A stretch of 59,190 nucleotides of DNA from Aureimonas altamirensis (GTDB taxonomy: Bacteria > Pseudomonadota > Alphaproteobacteria > Rhizobiales > Rhizobiaceae), in contig NZ_BBWQ01000023.1 in assembly GCF_001463885.1 (NCBI RefSeq), positions 1-59,190 of the forward strand, in the 5' to 3' direction. The translations under genes were made by a program, and so were the position numbers. Under the pieces are notes generated by a model. The model was not told the origin of the DNA. It worked only from the letters and a program-made list of their open reading frames with translations, and did not search any database. This document shows positions 12,882-22,404 of the stretch, in pieces (positions within the stretch are counted from its first letter, which is position 1; every line of letters begins with the position of its first letter).

Positions 12882-13888
12882 CCCGCCTGAAGCGGCTTCT
12901 GCCGCAGCTTGTCGCGCTGGCGATCATCCTTGCAGCCAACAGCCTTCTGTCGCCGGGCTTCCTGGACGTCAGCTTCCAGAATGGACGCTTCTACGGCAGC
13001 CTCGTGGATATCCTGGTCCGCGGCGCGCCCGTCGGCCTGCTCGCCGTCGGCATGACTCTCGTTATCGCCAGCAAAGGCATCGACCTTTCGGTTGGCGCGG
13101 TGATGGCCATCAGCGGCGCAACCGCAGTGTCCCTGACGCTGTCAGGCACGCCGCTGCCCGCTACGCTTGCGGCCACGCTGGCGGTTGGGCTCGTGTGCGG
13201 CATCTGGAACGGGCTGCTGGTCGCGGTCCTGAAGATTCAGCCCATCGTGGCAACGCTGATCCTGATGGTCGCGGGGCGCGGCATCGCCCAGCTCATCACC
13301 GAGGGAGCCATCCTGACCTTCAACGATCCCGGCCTCGCCTATCTGGGCTCCGGCGCCCTGTTCGGCATTCCGGTTCCCATCCTGGCGCTCGTGCTCGTGG
13401 CGCTCGCCGTCGGTCTGACGGTCCGGCGCACGGCGCTTGGCCTGCTGCTGGAATCGGTCGGCATCAACCGCACGGCCAGCACGCTGGCGGGCGTCCGCAC
13501 GCGGTTCCTGCTGATCGCCGTATACGCCCTGTCCGGGCTGACCGCGGCCATCGCCGGCATCATCGTGGCGGCCGACATCCGCGGGGCCGATGCCAACAAT
13601 GCCGGTCTCTGGCTGGAGCTGGATGCCATCCTGGCGGTGGTGATCGGCGGTAATTCGCTTCTGGGCGGCCGCTTCTCCATTGTCGCCTCGCTGATCGGCG
13701 CGCTTATCATCCAGTCCATCAACACCGGCATCCTGATGGCGGGCTATCCCCCCGAATTCAATCTCATCATCAAGGCCGGCATCATCGTCGTCATCCTTGC
13801 GGTGCAGTCTCCGGCGCTGGCGGTGGCCGGGTCATTCCTGCGTCCGCGACGTCGCGATGCCCGGCAGGAGAAGGCCGCCACACGATGA
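12878..13888 (+). CDS. ytfT: Sugar ABC transporter permease, YtfT type
   Basis: 336 aa RbsC/BPD_transp_2 family inner-membrane permease with about 8-10 helices. The conserved loop GMTLVIASKGIDLSVGAVMA and the later DAILAVVIGGNSLLGGRFS are diagnostic of sugar ABC permeases. It overlaps ytfR (ATGA) and yjfF (ATGA), so the four genes form a coupled operon. It should pair with YjfF as a heterodimer. Confidence 0.9.
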   Translation: MTRLKRLLPQLVALAIILAANSLLSPGFLDVSFQNGRFYGSLVDILVRGAPVGLLAVGMTLVIASKGIDLSVGAVMAISGATAVSLTLSGTPLPATLAATLAVGLVCGIWNGLLVAVLKIQPIVATLILMVAGRGIAQLITEGAILTFNDPGLAYLGSGALFGIPVPILALVLVALAVGLTVRRTALGLLLESVGINRTASTLAGVRTRFLLIAVYALSGLTAAIAGIIVAADIRGADANNAGLWLELDAILAVVIGGNSLLGGRFSIVASLIGALIIQSINTGILMAGYPPEFNLIIKAGIIVVILAVQSPALAVAGSFLRPRRRDARQEKAATR

Positions 13889-14856
13889 TTCCCACGCGCA
13901 TCCTGCCGTTTCTGGCCACCCTTGCCGTCTTCTTTGCGGCCTATGCGCTGTGTGTCACCCAGTACCCGAACATGCTGTCCAGCCGCGTCATCGCCAATCT
14001 CCTGACCGACAATGCCTTTCTCGGCATCGCGGCCGTCGGCATGACCTTCGTCATCCTGTCGGGCGGCATAGATCTGTCGATCGGCTCGGTCATCGCCTTC
14101 ACCAGCGTCTTCCTGGCCGTCACCATATCGGCGGGGCTGAGCCCGTTCGTGGCGCTTCCGCTGCTGCTCGTCGTCACGGCGGCCTTCGGCGCGGTGATGG
14201 GGGCGGCCATCCACTACCTTACCATGCCGCCCTTCGTCGTCACGCTGGCGGGCATGTTCCTGGCACGCGGAGCCGCCTTCCTGATCTCGACGGATTCGGT
14301 TCCCCTGTCGGATCCGGTCCTGTCGGCCATCTCCAGCTTCTACATCCGGCTGCCCGGCGGCGGCCGGCTGACCGCCATCGCCATGGCGATGCTTGTCGTG
14401 TTCGTGGTGGGCGGCATCCTGGCGCAGCGCACCCGCTTCGGCGCCAATGTCTATGCGCTGGGCGGCAATGCCCAGTCGGCGGAACTGATGGGCGTGCCCG
14501 TCGCCCGCACGACCATCCTGATCTATGCGCTATCCGGCTTCCTGGCCGGCCTGTCAGGCATCGTCTACACGCTGTATACGTCGGCCGGCTATTCGCTGGC
14601 CACGGTCGGCGTGGAGCTGGATGCCATCGCCGCCGTGGTGATCGGCGGCACGCTCCTCACCGGGGGCACCGGCCTGGTGGCCGGCACCTTTGTCGGGCTG
14701 CTGATCCAGGGTCTCATCCAGACATACATCGTCTTCGACGGAACCCTGTCCTCGTGGTGGACGAAGATCGCGATCGGCTTCCTGCTCTTCGCCTTCATCG
14801 TCCTGCAGCGCGTCATCCTCTGGCGGAGCGAGGCGCGGACGGCTGCGGCGGGTTAA
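13885..14856 (+). CDS. yjfF: Sugar ABC transporter permease, YjfF type
   Basis: 323 aa BPD_transp_2 family permease. It has GMTFVILSGGIDLSIGSVIAF near the N-terminus, RFGANVYALGGNAQSAELMG as the cytoplasmic coupling loop, and DAIAAVVIGGTLLTGG near the C-terminus. It is the last gene of the operon. Its 3' end overlaps the convergent MFS gene by 44 bases, so the two transcripts are complementary at their ends. Confidence 0.9.
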   Translation: MIPTRILPFLATLAVFFAAYALCVTQYPNMLSSRVIANLLTDNAFLGIAAVGMTFVILSGGIDLSIGSVIAFTSVFLAVTISAGLSPFVALPLLLVVTAAFGAVMGAAIHYLTMPPFVVTLAGMFLARGAAFLISTDSVPLSDPVLSAISSFYIRLPGGGRLTAIAMAMLVVFVVGGILAQRTRFGANVYALGGNAQSAELMGVPVARTTILIYALSGFLAGLSGIVYTLYTSAGYSLATVGVELDAIAAVVIGGTLLTGGTGLVAGTFVGLLIQGLIQTYIVFDGTLSSWWTKIAIGFLLFAFIVLQRVILWRSEARTAAAG

Positions 14857-16096
14857 CCGCCTTGAACAGGCGCCCGCGTTCGGTTGCCAGCACGATCAGG
14901 ATGGCGACGAAGCCGAGGACGGCATAGCCGACAACCACCGGCGTAGCCGTGCCATCGTAATGCTGCCCGATATAGAAACCCAGAAGCGCGCCGCCGACCG
15001 TGGTGACGAAGCCCTGGAAAGATGCCGCCGTACCGGCCACCGAGCCCACCGGGTCCATCGCCATGGCGCTGAAATTCGGCATGACGAGGCCGAAGCAGAA
15101 CATCATCAGCGATTGCAGCAGCAGGAAGGAAACGAGCGACTCGTGGCCTGAAAGGGCGATGGCCGCATGCAGGCACGCGATGGCGGTAAAGGCGACGATG
15201 GCCGTATGCGACACCATGCGCATGCCGAGCCGCTCGACGATCCGCGAATTGGTGAAGGACGACGCCGCCATGAACAGGGCGATCCCGGCAAAGAACAGCG
15301 GGAAGGAAGACCCCGTGTCGAACACCTCGACAAAGATCTGCTGCGCCGAATTGATGAAGCCGAACAGGCAGCCGAGCACCGCCGCCGCCGCAAGCGTATA
15401 GCCAAGGCAGGCGCGGTTGGTGGCGGCGATGCGGAATGCGCCGACGACCGACGAAAAGACGATCGGCGAACGGTTCTGAGCCGGCAGCGTTTCGGGCAGG
15501 CGCAGCCAGACCCAGCCCGCCAGCAGGAAACCGAACAGCCCGAGCGCCAGGAATATCCATTCCCAGGGTGCAAAGACGACGATGGCCTGCCCGAAGCTGG
15601 GCGCGATGACCGGCACGGCGATGAACATGATGAAGGCGATGGACATGACCCGTGCCATGTGCCGGCCCGAATAGCAGTCGCGCACGATGGAGACGGCCAG
15701 CACCCGCGTCGCGGCCGAGCCGATGCCCTGCACGATCCGCGCCGCCATCATCTGGTCGAGCGAGGTCGCCATCGCGGCGGCGCATCCGCCGATCGTGTAG
15801 ACCGCAAGGCCGAACAGCAGCACGCCGCGCCGGCCGAACCGGTCCGACAGCGGACCGTAGAACAATTGCGCCACGCCGAAACCGAGAAGGTAGGCGGTGA
15901 TGATAAGCTGCCGCTGATTGTCGTCGGTGATGGACAGCGCATCGCCGATCTGCGGCAGCGCGGGCAGCATGGCGTCGATGGCAAGCGCATTGACCGCCAT
16001 AAGCGAGGCGACGATGGCGACGAACTCGCGAAATCCCATGCCGGCATGCGGCGACGCAGGGGGCAGCCTGTCGGCTGTTTCCTGTGAACTTGTCAT
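14813..16096 (-). CDS. MFS exporter, Bcr/CflA (DHA1) type
   Basis: 427 aa with 12 predicted helices. Motif A, GPLSDRFGRRGVLLFG, lies between helices 2 and 3. The N-terminal DAMLPALPQIGDAL and the RIVQGIGSAATRVLAVSIVRD segment in helix 4 and its loop are typical of the Bcr/CflA drug-resistance subfamily. The likely role is proton-driven efflux of a drug or metabolite. AAAGG lies about 12 bases before the ATG at 16096; a second in-frame ATG 19 codons in is possible. It is divergent from the aminotransferase operon across a 170-base gap in which I identify no site. Confidence 0.88.
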   Translation of the reverse strand: MTSSQETADRLPPASPHAGMGFREFVAIVASLMAVNALAIDAMLPALPQIGDALSITDDNQRQLIITAYLLGFGVAQLFYGPLSDRFGRRGVLLFGLAVYTIGGCAAAMATSLDQMMAARIVQGIGSAATRVLAVSIVRDCYSGRHMARVMSIAFIMFIAVPVIAPSFGQAIVVFAPWEWIFLALGLFGFLLAGWVWLRLPETLPAQNRSPIVFSSVVGAFRIAATNRACLGYTLAAAAVLGCLFGFINSAQQIFVEVFDTGSSFPLFFAGIALFMAASSFTNSRIVERLGMRMVSHTAIVAFTAIACLHAAIALSGHESLVSFLLLQSLMMFCFGLVMPNFSAMAMDPVGSVAGTAASFQGFVTTVGGALLGFYIGQHYDGTATPVVVGYAVLGFVAILIVLATERGRLFKAVNPPQPSAPRSARG

Positions 16097-16266
16097 GAGG
16101 TTCGATTACCTTTTGCGGCCGGCGCGGAATGGCGCGGACCTGCGCCCTTTTAATCGTAAGTCAGGCATAAGGCCAGCCCGCACGAATTCGTCCACGCGCG
16201 CGTATCCTCTTTTCAGCGGTAGCGCCCCGGTATATGTGCACAACCACAAAGCATAGGGACACTCTG

Positions 16267-17505
16267 ATGAAGCCGCAGGCATATCCCCGGGATGGTCTGT
16301 CCGCCAGCGGGCCGGCAACGCCTTCGCCCACGGTGGCGCGGGTGACGGTTCCGCCAATCCCGGAGGCGCAGGGTTGGCTGGCCGGCTATGATGGCAGCCA
16401 TGGGCCCGTCGTGGACATGAGCCAGGCGGTGCCCGGTTACGCGCCGGCCGCCTTTTTCACGGAGCGCTTCGCAGAGGCGGCGACCCGCCCCGACAATGCG
16501 CGATACGGGTCCATTCTCGGCAACGCCGCCTTGCGGGCAGCCTATGCGGAGCATGTCGCGGCCCTGTATGGCGCTGCCATCGAGCCCGCATCCACGGCCA
16601 TTACGGCGGGTTGCAACCAGGCCTTCTTTACCGCCGCCATGGTGGTGGCCGGATCAGGCGATTCCATCCTGCTGCCGACGCCCTGGTACTTCAACCATCA
16701 GATGACGCTGGCGATGCTCGGCATCACGCCCACCCCCGTCGAAACGCAGGCGGAGGATGGCTTCATCCCGACGGTCGAGGCCGTCGAGGCCGCGATCCTG
16801 CCCTCCAGCCGGGCGCTCGTCCTCGTCACACCGAACAACCCGACCGGGGCAGTCTGCCCACCGGAGCGCATCGAAGCCCTGTTCGAGCTGTGCCGCCGTC
16901 GCGGCCTGTATCTGATCCTCGACGAGACCTATCGCGACTTCCTGAAACCGGAGGGCGGTGCGCCGCACGGCCTTTTCGGCCGACCGGACTGGCAGGACAC
17001 GTTGATTGCGCTTTATTCGTTCTCGAAATCCTACGCCATCCCCGGCCACCGGCTCGGAGCCATGAGCGCGGGGCCGGGCGTTCTGACAGAGGCCGAGAAG
17101 GTGCTGGACTGCATGCAGATCTGCCCGCCGCGCCCCAGCCAGGCGGCGCTTTCCCCCAGCATCGCGGGCACCGCCGAGTGGCGTGCCGGCAAATCGCGCG
17201 AAATCCGCAACAGGGCGGGCACGTTCCGCAGCGCCATGGCCGCGGCCACAGGTTGGGACGTCGTGCAGGCCGGCGCCTATTTCGCCTATGTGCGCCACCC
17301 GTATGCAGGCCGGGACGCCCGCTCGGTCTCGAGGTTTTTGGCGCAGAGGCTTGGTCTCCTGACCTTGCCGGGAAGCTATTTCGGCCCCGGCCAGGAAGGC
17401 TATCTGCGCATCGCATTCGCCAATGTCGACGATGCCGGGATCGCCGCCTTCGCGGCACGCCTGGCGGCACATGGCATGGACGGACCACTGGAGGACGCGG
17501 CGTGA
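16267..17505 (+). CDS. PLP-dependent aminotransferase, class I/II, substrate unknown
   Basis: 412 aa fold-type I aminotransferase. The PLP lysine is K254 in YSFSKSYAIPGHRLGA; the upstream ITAGCNQAFFTAAMV (phosphate cup), NNPTGAVCPPE and LILDETYRDF motifs are all present. It is the first gene of a six-gene run with a ureohydrolase and a PotD-type ABC importer, all overlapping by 1-4 bases. In that setting a role in transaminating an imported amine, or a guanidino amino acid such as arginine, is an inference. AGGGA lies about 8 bases before the ATG at 16267. A start at 16234 lies in the same frame but lacks a ribosome site. Confidence 0.82.
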   Translation: MKPQAYPRDGLSASGPATPSPTVARVTVPPIPEAQGWLAGYDGSHGPVVDMSQAVPGYAPAAFFTERFAEAATRPDNARYGSILGNAALRAAYAEHVAALYGAAIEPASTAITAGCNQAFFTAAMVVAGSGDSILLPTPWYFNHQMTLAMLGITPTPVETQAEDGFIPTVEAVEAAILPSSRALVLVTPNNPTGAVCPPERIEALFELCRRRGLYLILDETYRDFLKPEGGAPHGLFGRPDWQDTLIALYSFSKSYAIPGHRLGAMSAGPGVLTEAEKVLDCMQICPPRPSQAALSPSIAGTAEWRAGKSREIRNRAGTFRSAMAAATGWDVVQAGAYFAYVRHPYAGRDARSVSRFLAQRLGLLTLPGSYFGPGQEGYLRIAFANVDDAGIAAFAARLAAHGMDGPLEDAA

Positions 17506-18572
17506 GCGCGAACGACACAAAGCTCGACGATCTGCGGCAGCGTTTCGGCGGCGACAATGAAAGCGTCATCTACGATCCGCATTTCGCGGCGATGGCGCGG
17601 CAGGTGATCGACGCGGGCGGCACCCGGCAGGCGCCCTATGCCGGCATGCCGACCCTTCTGGACGTGCCGTTCAGGCCGGTGGACTGGAGCAGTCCCGACC
17701 TGGCCGGGCTGGATGTCGCCATGATCGGCGTTCCGATGGATCTGGGCATCACCAACCGTAACGGTTGCCGCTTCGGCCCGCGCGCCATCCGCGCGATGGA
17801 GCGCGTCGGCCCGTACAATCATGTCCTGCGCACCATGCCGGCGCGCGAGCTGGCGGTTGCCGATGTCGGCGACGTACCCTTCCGCTCGCGCTTCGACCTG
17901 GCCGGCTCGCACGAGGATATCGAGGCGACCATCGGCAAGATCGTCGCCGCCGGCGTCATCCCGCTGTCGGTCGGCGGCGACCACTCGATCTCGCTGCCGA
18001 TCCTGCGCGCCATCGGCCGCGACCGGCCGGTGGGCATGATCCATATCGACGCGCATTGCGACACGTCCGGCCCCTTCGATAATTGCCGGTTCCACCATGG
18101 CGGGCCTTTCCGGCAGGCGGTTCTGGACGGCGTTCTGGACCCCCTGCGCACCATCCAGATCGGTATCAGGGGCGCTTCGGAATATCTGTGGGAGTTTTCC
18201 TACGCATCCGGCATGAGCGTCATCCATGCCGAAGAGGTGCAGGCGCTCGGCACCGATGCCATCGTTCAGAAGGCTCGCGCCATCGCCGGCGACGGCCCCG
18301 TCTACCTGTCCTTCGACATCGACAGCCTGGACCCTGCCTTCGCGCCGGGCACGGGCACGCCCGAGATCGGCGGCCTCACCACGCGTGAGGTTCAGGCGAT
18401 CCTGCGCGGGCTGGCGGGCCTTAACTTCGTCGGCGGCGACGTCGTCGAAGTGGCGCCCCAGTACGACGCCACCACCAATACGGCCCATGCCGGGGCCCAG
18501 ATGCTGTTCGAGATACTGAGCCTCATGCCTTTCACCCCGGCGCTCGCCGCCAAAAAGGAGACCATCGGATGA
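17502..18572 (+). CDS. Ureohydrolase of the arginase/agmatinase family (guanidino-compound hydrolase)
   Basis: 356 aa. The binuclear metal site is intact: H161 in GGDHS, D183/H185/D187 in DAHCD, and D272/D274 in SFDIDSLDP. The segment FHHGGPFRQAV after the DAHCD motif lies where guanidino-acid and agmatine hydrolases show substrate-specific differences, so agmatine is not assured; guanidinobutyrate, guanidinopropionate or another guanidine are options. The reaction releases urea. The start is a GTG overlapping the aminotransferase stop (GTGA), with GGAGG about 8 bases before; the much longer open frame reaching back to 16611 is not coding. No urease genes are visible in the window. Confidence 0.85.
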   Translation: MSANDTKLDDLRQRFGGDNESVIYDPHFAAMARQVIDAGGTRQAPYAGMPTLLDVPFRPVDWSSPDLAGLDVAMIGVPMDLGITNRNGCRFGPRAIRAMERVGPYNHVLRTMPARELAVADVGDVPFRSRFDLAGSHEDIEATIGKIVAAGVIPLSVGGDHSISLPILRAIGRDRPVGMIHIDAHCDTSGPFDNCRFHHGGPFRQAVLDGVLDPLRTIQIGIRGASEYLWEFSYASGMSVIHAEEVQALGTDAIVQKARAIAGDGPVYLSFDIDSLDPAFAPGTGTPEIGGLTTREVQAILRGLAGLNFVGGDVVEVAPQYDATTNTAHAGAQMLFEILSLMPFTPALAAKKETIG

Positions 18573-19651
18573 CGAAGCCCTTTTCCCTGACGCGCCGCAG
18601 CCTGATGGCGGGTACTGCGGCGGCCGCCGCCAGCCTTGCCATGCCCTCCATCGTGCGCGCTCAGGACCGCTCGCTGAAGGTCGGCGTCTATGGCGGATAC
18701 TTCAAGGATTCCTTCGACGAGCACATCTTCCCGGCATTCACCGAAGCCACCGGCATCGAGGTGGAATCGATCGCCGAGCCGACGGGCGAGGCCTGGCTGG
18801 TACAGTTGCAGCAGGCCGCGCGCGCCGGCATGGCGCCGGCCGACGTTTCGATGATGTCGCAGACGGCGCTGCGCAAGGGCATCGCAACGGAGCTCTGGAC
18901 GCCGGTGGATACCGCCCGGATCGAGCGCTTCAACGAGATCCTGCCGCCCTTCGTTGCCGCCTATCCGGATGACCGGGTAGCCGGGGTGGGCGCCGTGTCT
19001 TGGTACATCACGCTCGTCTCCAACACGGAATCCTACCCGCAAGCCCCTGAAAGCTGGGCCTTCCTTTGGGATCCGTCGAACGAGGGCAAGCTCGGCCTGC
19101 TGGCGCTGGCCTCCAACAGCTTCCTGCTGGAAGTGACGGCCAAGACCTTCTTCGGCGGCACCGACAAGCTCGCCACCGATGAGGGCGTCCTGGAAGTCAT
19201 GCAGAAGCTGGCCGAACTGAAGCCGAACGTGCAGCTCTGGTATCGCGACGAAGCCCAGTTCGAACAGGCGCTGAAATCCGGCGAAATCCCGATGGGGCAG
19301 TATTATCACGACGTTACCGGCCTTGCCGCCAAGGAGGGCTTCCCGGTCCGCTCGACATTCCCCAAGGAGGGCGGCATCTCGGATTCCGGCTCCTGGGCCA
19401 TTTCCAGCGCCTCGGAAAAGGTGGATGAGGCCCATGAATTCATGAACTTCACCACCACGCCGGCGATCCAGGCGCTGATGGCGCGGCAGATCGGCACCGC
19501 CCCGATCATCCGGCGCGAGCTCCTGGACCTGACCGACGATGAGTTCAACGCGGTCTCGTCCTCGATCGACCCGATCGTCCCGCGCTACGAGCTCTATGTC
19601 GACAAGGCAGACTGGGTGAACCAGAAGTGGACGGAACTGATCGTAAGCTGA
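18569..19651 (+). CDS. ABC transporter periplasmic binding protein, PotD/spermidine-putrescine type
   Basis: 360 aa with a twin-arginine-like signal (TRRSLMAGTAAAAA, cleavage near VRAQ). The mature protein begins LKVGVYGGYFKDSF and belongs to the PotD/PotF type II binding-protein group, which captures polyamines, guanidino compounds, opines or similar cations. GSWAISSASEKVDEAHEFMNF is the usual C-lobe segment. It overlaps the ureohydrolase (ATGA) and the ATPase (TGATG), so the imported ligand is probably the source of the hydrolase substrate. Confidence 0.88.
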   Translation: MTKPFSLTRRSLMAGTAAAAASLAMPSIVRAQDRSLKVGVYGGYFKDSFDEHIFPAFTEATGIEVESIAEPTGEAWLVQLQQAARAGMAPADVSMMSQTALRKGIATELWTPVDTARIERFNEILPPFVAAYPDDRVAGVGAVSWYITLVSNTESYPQAPESWAFLWDPSNEGKLGLLALASNSFLLEVTAKTFFGGTDKLATDEGVLEVMQKLAELKPNVQLWYRDEAQFEQALKSGEIPMGQYYHDVTGLAAKEGFPVRSTFPKEGGISDSGSWAISSASEKVDEAHEFMNFTTTPAIQALMARQIGTAPIIRRELLDLTDDEFNAVSSSIDPIVPRYELYVDKADWVNQKWTELIVS

Positions 19652-20670
19652 TGAGCGGCCTTGTTATCTCCAACCTGACGCGCCGCTACGACAGCGTGAC
19701 CGCCGTCGACGGCGTGGAACTGACGGTCGAGCCGGGCAGCTTCGTCTGCCTGCTCGGCCCGTCGGGCTGCGGCAAGACGACCCTTTTGCGGATGATCGCC
19801 GGGCTGGAGGCGCCAAGCGAGGGCACAATCGCCTTCGATGGACGGGACATGACCGGCCTTCCCGTCCACCAGCGCGATATCGGCATGGTGTTCCAGTCTC
19901 TTGCGCTGTTTCCGCATCTGTCGGTGGGCGACAACATCGCCTATCCGCTGGCCATCCGTGGCGTCGGCAAGGCCGACAGGGACCGGCGCGTGGCCGAGCT
20001 TCTGGATCTCGTCCGGCTGCCGGGCGTCGCCGGCCGGGCCATTATGCAGCTTTCAGGCGGACAGCGCCAGCGCGTTGCCATCGCCCGCGCGCTTGCCGTC
20101 TCGCCGCGCCTGTTCCTGCTGGACGAACCGCTGTCCGCACTCGACGCCAAGCTGCGCGAGGCGATGCAGGTCGAGCTTCGGCAGCTTCAACAGCGCCTCG
20201 GCATCACCACCATCGTCGTGACGCACGACCAGCGCGAAGCGATGACGATGGCCGACCGCATCGTGGTGATGCAGGCAGGCCGGGTGCAGCAGGCTGCCCC
20301 GCCGGTGGACGTCTACCGCCACCCCGCCACCCCCTTCGTGGCCGACTTCATCGGACAGACGAACCTCGTCACCGTGGAAAGCGGACCCGGCGGCGCCCGC
20401 ATGCTGGGCATCGATGTCGGCCAGCGCGCGGCAGGCACCGCCTCCATCCGGCCGGAAGACATCCTCCTGAACGCCGAAGGCCAGGGGCCGGTAGCCGCAA
20501 CGGTGGACTTCGTGCGCGACATCGGCTCCAGCGTGGAAATCCACCTGACGGCCGCTGGGCAACGCATCGTGGCGCTTGCCCCGGCCGGCTTTCACCCCTC
20601 GGTGGGCGACACGGTGTCGCTGGGCGTGAGGCCGGACAGCCCGACCTTCTTCGCAGCGGCAGGCGCCTGA
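19651..20670 (+). CDS. ABC transporter ATPase, PotA type
   Basis: 339 aa. It has Walker A GPSGCGKTT, signature LSGGQRQR, Walker B LFLLDEPLSALD, and a C-terminal TOBE domain (about residues 265-335). It energises the PotD-type importer. The start at 19651 overlaps the preceding stop by one base; the frame stays open 8 codons upstream, but the overlap pattern of the operon favours 19651. Confidence 0.92.
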   Translation: MSGLVISNLTRRYDSVTAVDGVELTVEPGSFVCLLGPSGCGKTTLLRMIAGLEAPSEGTIAFDGRDMTGLPVHQRDIGMVFQSLALFPHLSVGDNIAYPLAIRGVGKADRDRRVAELLDLVRLPGVAGRAIMQLSGGQRQRVAIARALAVSPRLFLLDEPLSALDAKLREAMQVELRQLQQRLGITTIVVTHDQREAMTMADRIVVMQAGRVQQAAPPVDVYRHPATPFVADFIGQTNLVTVESGPGGARMLGIDVGQRAAGTASIRPEDILLNAEGQGPVAATVDFVRDIGSSVEIHLTAAGQRIVALAPAGFHPSVGDTVSLGVRPDSPTFFAAAGA

Positions 20671-21533
20671 TGCGGGCAAGCGCTGCCGGCAGCGGACCGC
20701 TGCGCGACAACCTGCCGCTGATTTTCCCGGCGGCGATGCTGATCGCCTTCTTCATCGTGCCCTTCGCCACGATGATCTCCGTCTCGCTGTTCGAACGTGC
20801 CCAGGGCGGCTTTTACGAGCCAAGCCTGACGCTGGAACATTATCAGCGTTTCTTCACCCTGTTCTTCGGACGCATCCTCGCCTTTTCGCTGGGCCTCTCC
20901 GCCCTTGTCGCCGCCCTGTGCATCGCCATCGGCGTTCCCTTCACGCGGGCGCTGACGCGCCTTCCACGCCGGCAGCAGGTGCCCTGGCTCGTTGCACTTC
21001 TGGCCGTGCTGTCGCTGTCCGAAGTCATCATCGGCTTCGCCTGGTCGACGCTCCTGTCGCGGACGGCCGGCATCTCGAACCTGTTCGTGTTCCTGGGCCT
21101 TACCGAGACGCCCACGGCCTACTCGCCCGGTTTCGTCGCGGTGCTGCTCGGCATGACGTATCAGGCGTTTCCCTATGCGGTGCTGGTTCTCTATCCCGCC
21201 TTCTCGCGGCTCGACCCATCGCTGGCCGAATCGGCGCAGACCATGGGCGCCACCCCGACGCGAGCCTTCCTGACGGTCGTGCTTCCAGCCCTGCGGCCCG
21301 CCATCGTCGCCACGTTCATCCTCATCTTCGTCTTCGCGCTGGGCAGCTATCTGCTGCCGCAGCTTCTGGGGCGGCCACAGCACTGGACATTGTCGGTCTT
21401 CATCACCGACCAGGCCATCTACCAGTCCAACATGCCCTTCGCGGCGGCGATGGCCGTCTTCCTCGTCATCACCAGCATCGCCCTCGTCTCTCTGACGGCA
21501 GCCATCGGGCGCGGACGCGGGGTGGCCCAATGA
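20670..21533 (+). CDS. ABC transporter permease, PotB type
   Basis: 287 aa inner-membrane permease with six predicted helices. The EAA loop ESAQTMGATPTRAFLTVVLPALRP contacts the ATPase. The large periplasmic loop after helix 1 is typical of PotB-like subunits. It starts in TGATG with the ATPase stop and ends in ATGA with the next permease. Confidence 0.9.
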   Translation: MRASAAGSGPLRDNLPLIFPAAMLIAFFIVPFATMISVSLFERAQGGFYEPSLTLEHYQRFFTLFFGRILAFSLGLSALVAALCIAIGVPFTRALTRLPRRQQVPWLVALLAVLSLSEVIIGFAWSTLLSRTAGISNLFVFLGLTETPTAYSPGFVAVLLGMTYQAFPYAVLVLYPAFSRLDPSLAESAQTMGATPTRAFLTVVLPALRPAIVATFILIFVFALGSYLLPQLLGRPQHWTLSVFITDQAIYQSNMPFAAAMAVFLVITSIALVSLTAAIGRGRGVAQ

Positions 21534-22330
21534 AGGGCCTCGCCAACCGCCTGCTGTTCATCGCCGTCGGCCTGTTCATGGCGGCGCCGCTTGTCGTCAT
21601 CGCCGGCGTATCGCTGAACGAAAAGCGCACGCTGACCTTTCCCCCGCAGGGCCTGTCGCTGCGCTGGTATGGCGAAATCTTCACCGACGCCGGCTGGCGT
21701 GCCGCGCTGACGGCCTCCGTCACCGTTGCGGCACTGGCTGCGGCGTTGAGCGTGCTGATCGCGCTTCCCATCGCCTACGCCCTATGGCGTCGCACGACCC
21801 GCTTTGGCCGCCTCATTCAATTGCTGGGTGTTTCGCCCTTCGTGCTGCCGCCCGTCATCACGGCGCTCGGCGCCCTGTCCTTCTGGATCACGGCCGGCTT
21901 CTACGGCCAGCACTTCACGGTGGTGATCAGCCACGCGATCTTCTTCACCTCGCTGCCGCTCGTCACGCTGACGCTGGGCTTTGCGACGATCGACAAGGAG
22001 ATGGTGGAGGCGTCCCGATCCATGGGGGCAAACGAGCGCACCGTCCTCTCGACCATCGTGCTGCCGATGATCGCGCCGTACCTGATCTCGGGCTTCGCCT
22101 TCGCCTTCGTCCTGTCGCTCAACGAATACATCGTCGCCTACATGACCGTCGGTTTCACGCTGGAGACGATCCCGATCAAGATCTTCAATGCGCTGCGCTA
22201 CGGTTACACGCCGGTCATGGCCAGCGTGACGGTGTTCTTCGTGCTGATCGCCGTCGCCGTTTTCGGCGGCATAGCACGCTTCGGAGACCTGCCGCGCCTT
22301 CTGGGAGCATGGAAGTCGAACGAGCGCTGA
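21530..22330 (+). CDS. ABC transporter permease, PotC type
   Basis: 266 aa permease with six helices and the EAA loop EASRSMGANERTVLSTIVLPMIAP. It pairs with the preceding permease and closes the six-gene operon. The start at 21530 overlaps the previous stop; the longer open frame back to 20918 is only the alternate frame of the first permease. Confidence 0.9.
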   Translation: MKGLANRLLFIAVGLFMAAPLVVIAGVSLNEKRTLTFPPQGLSLRWYGEIFTDAGWRAALTASVTVAALAAALSVLIALPIAYALWRRTTRFGRLIQLLGVSPFVLPPVITALGALSFWITAGFYGQHFTVVISHAIFFTSLPLVTLTLGFATIDKEMVEASRSMGANERTVLSTIVLPMIAPYLISGFAFAFVLSLNEYIVAYMTVGFTLETIPIKIFNALRYGYTPVMASVTVFFVLIAVAVFGGIARFGDLPRLLGAWKSNER

Positions 22331-22404
22331 CCACCTTGCCTTGAAATGATCCCGATTGCGCGGTTCATGCAACCACAGGGACGCGTGGAATACAGGCTGA
22401 AGAC

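Noticed and set aside
16097-16266. A guanidine riboswitch in front of the aminotransferase-ureohydrolase operon
   Set aside because: I found none of the conserved elements of known guanidine riboswitch classes by eye in this 170-base gap; a covariance-model search would settle it.
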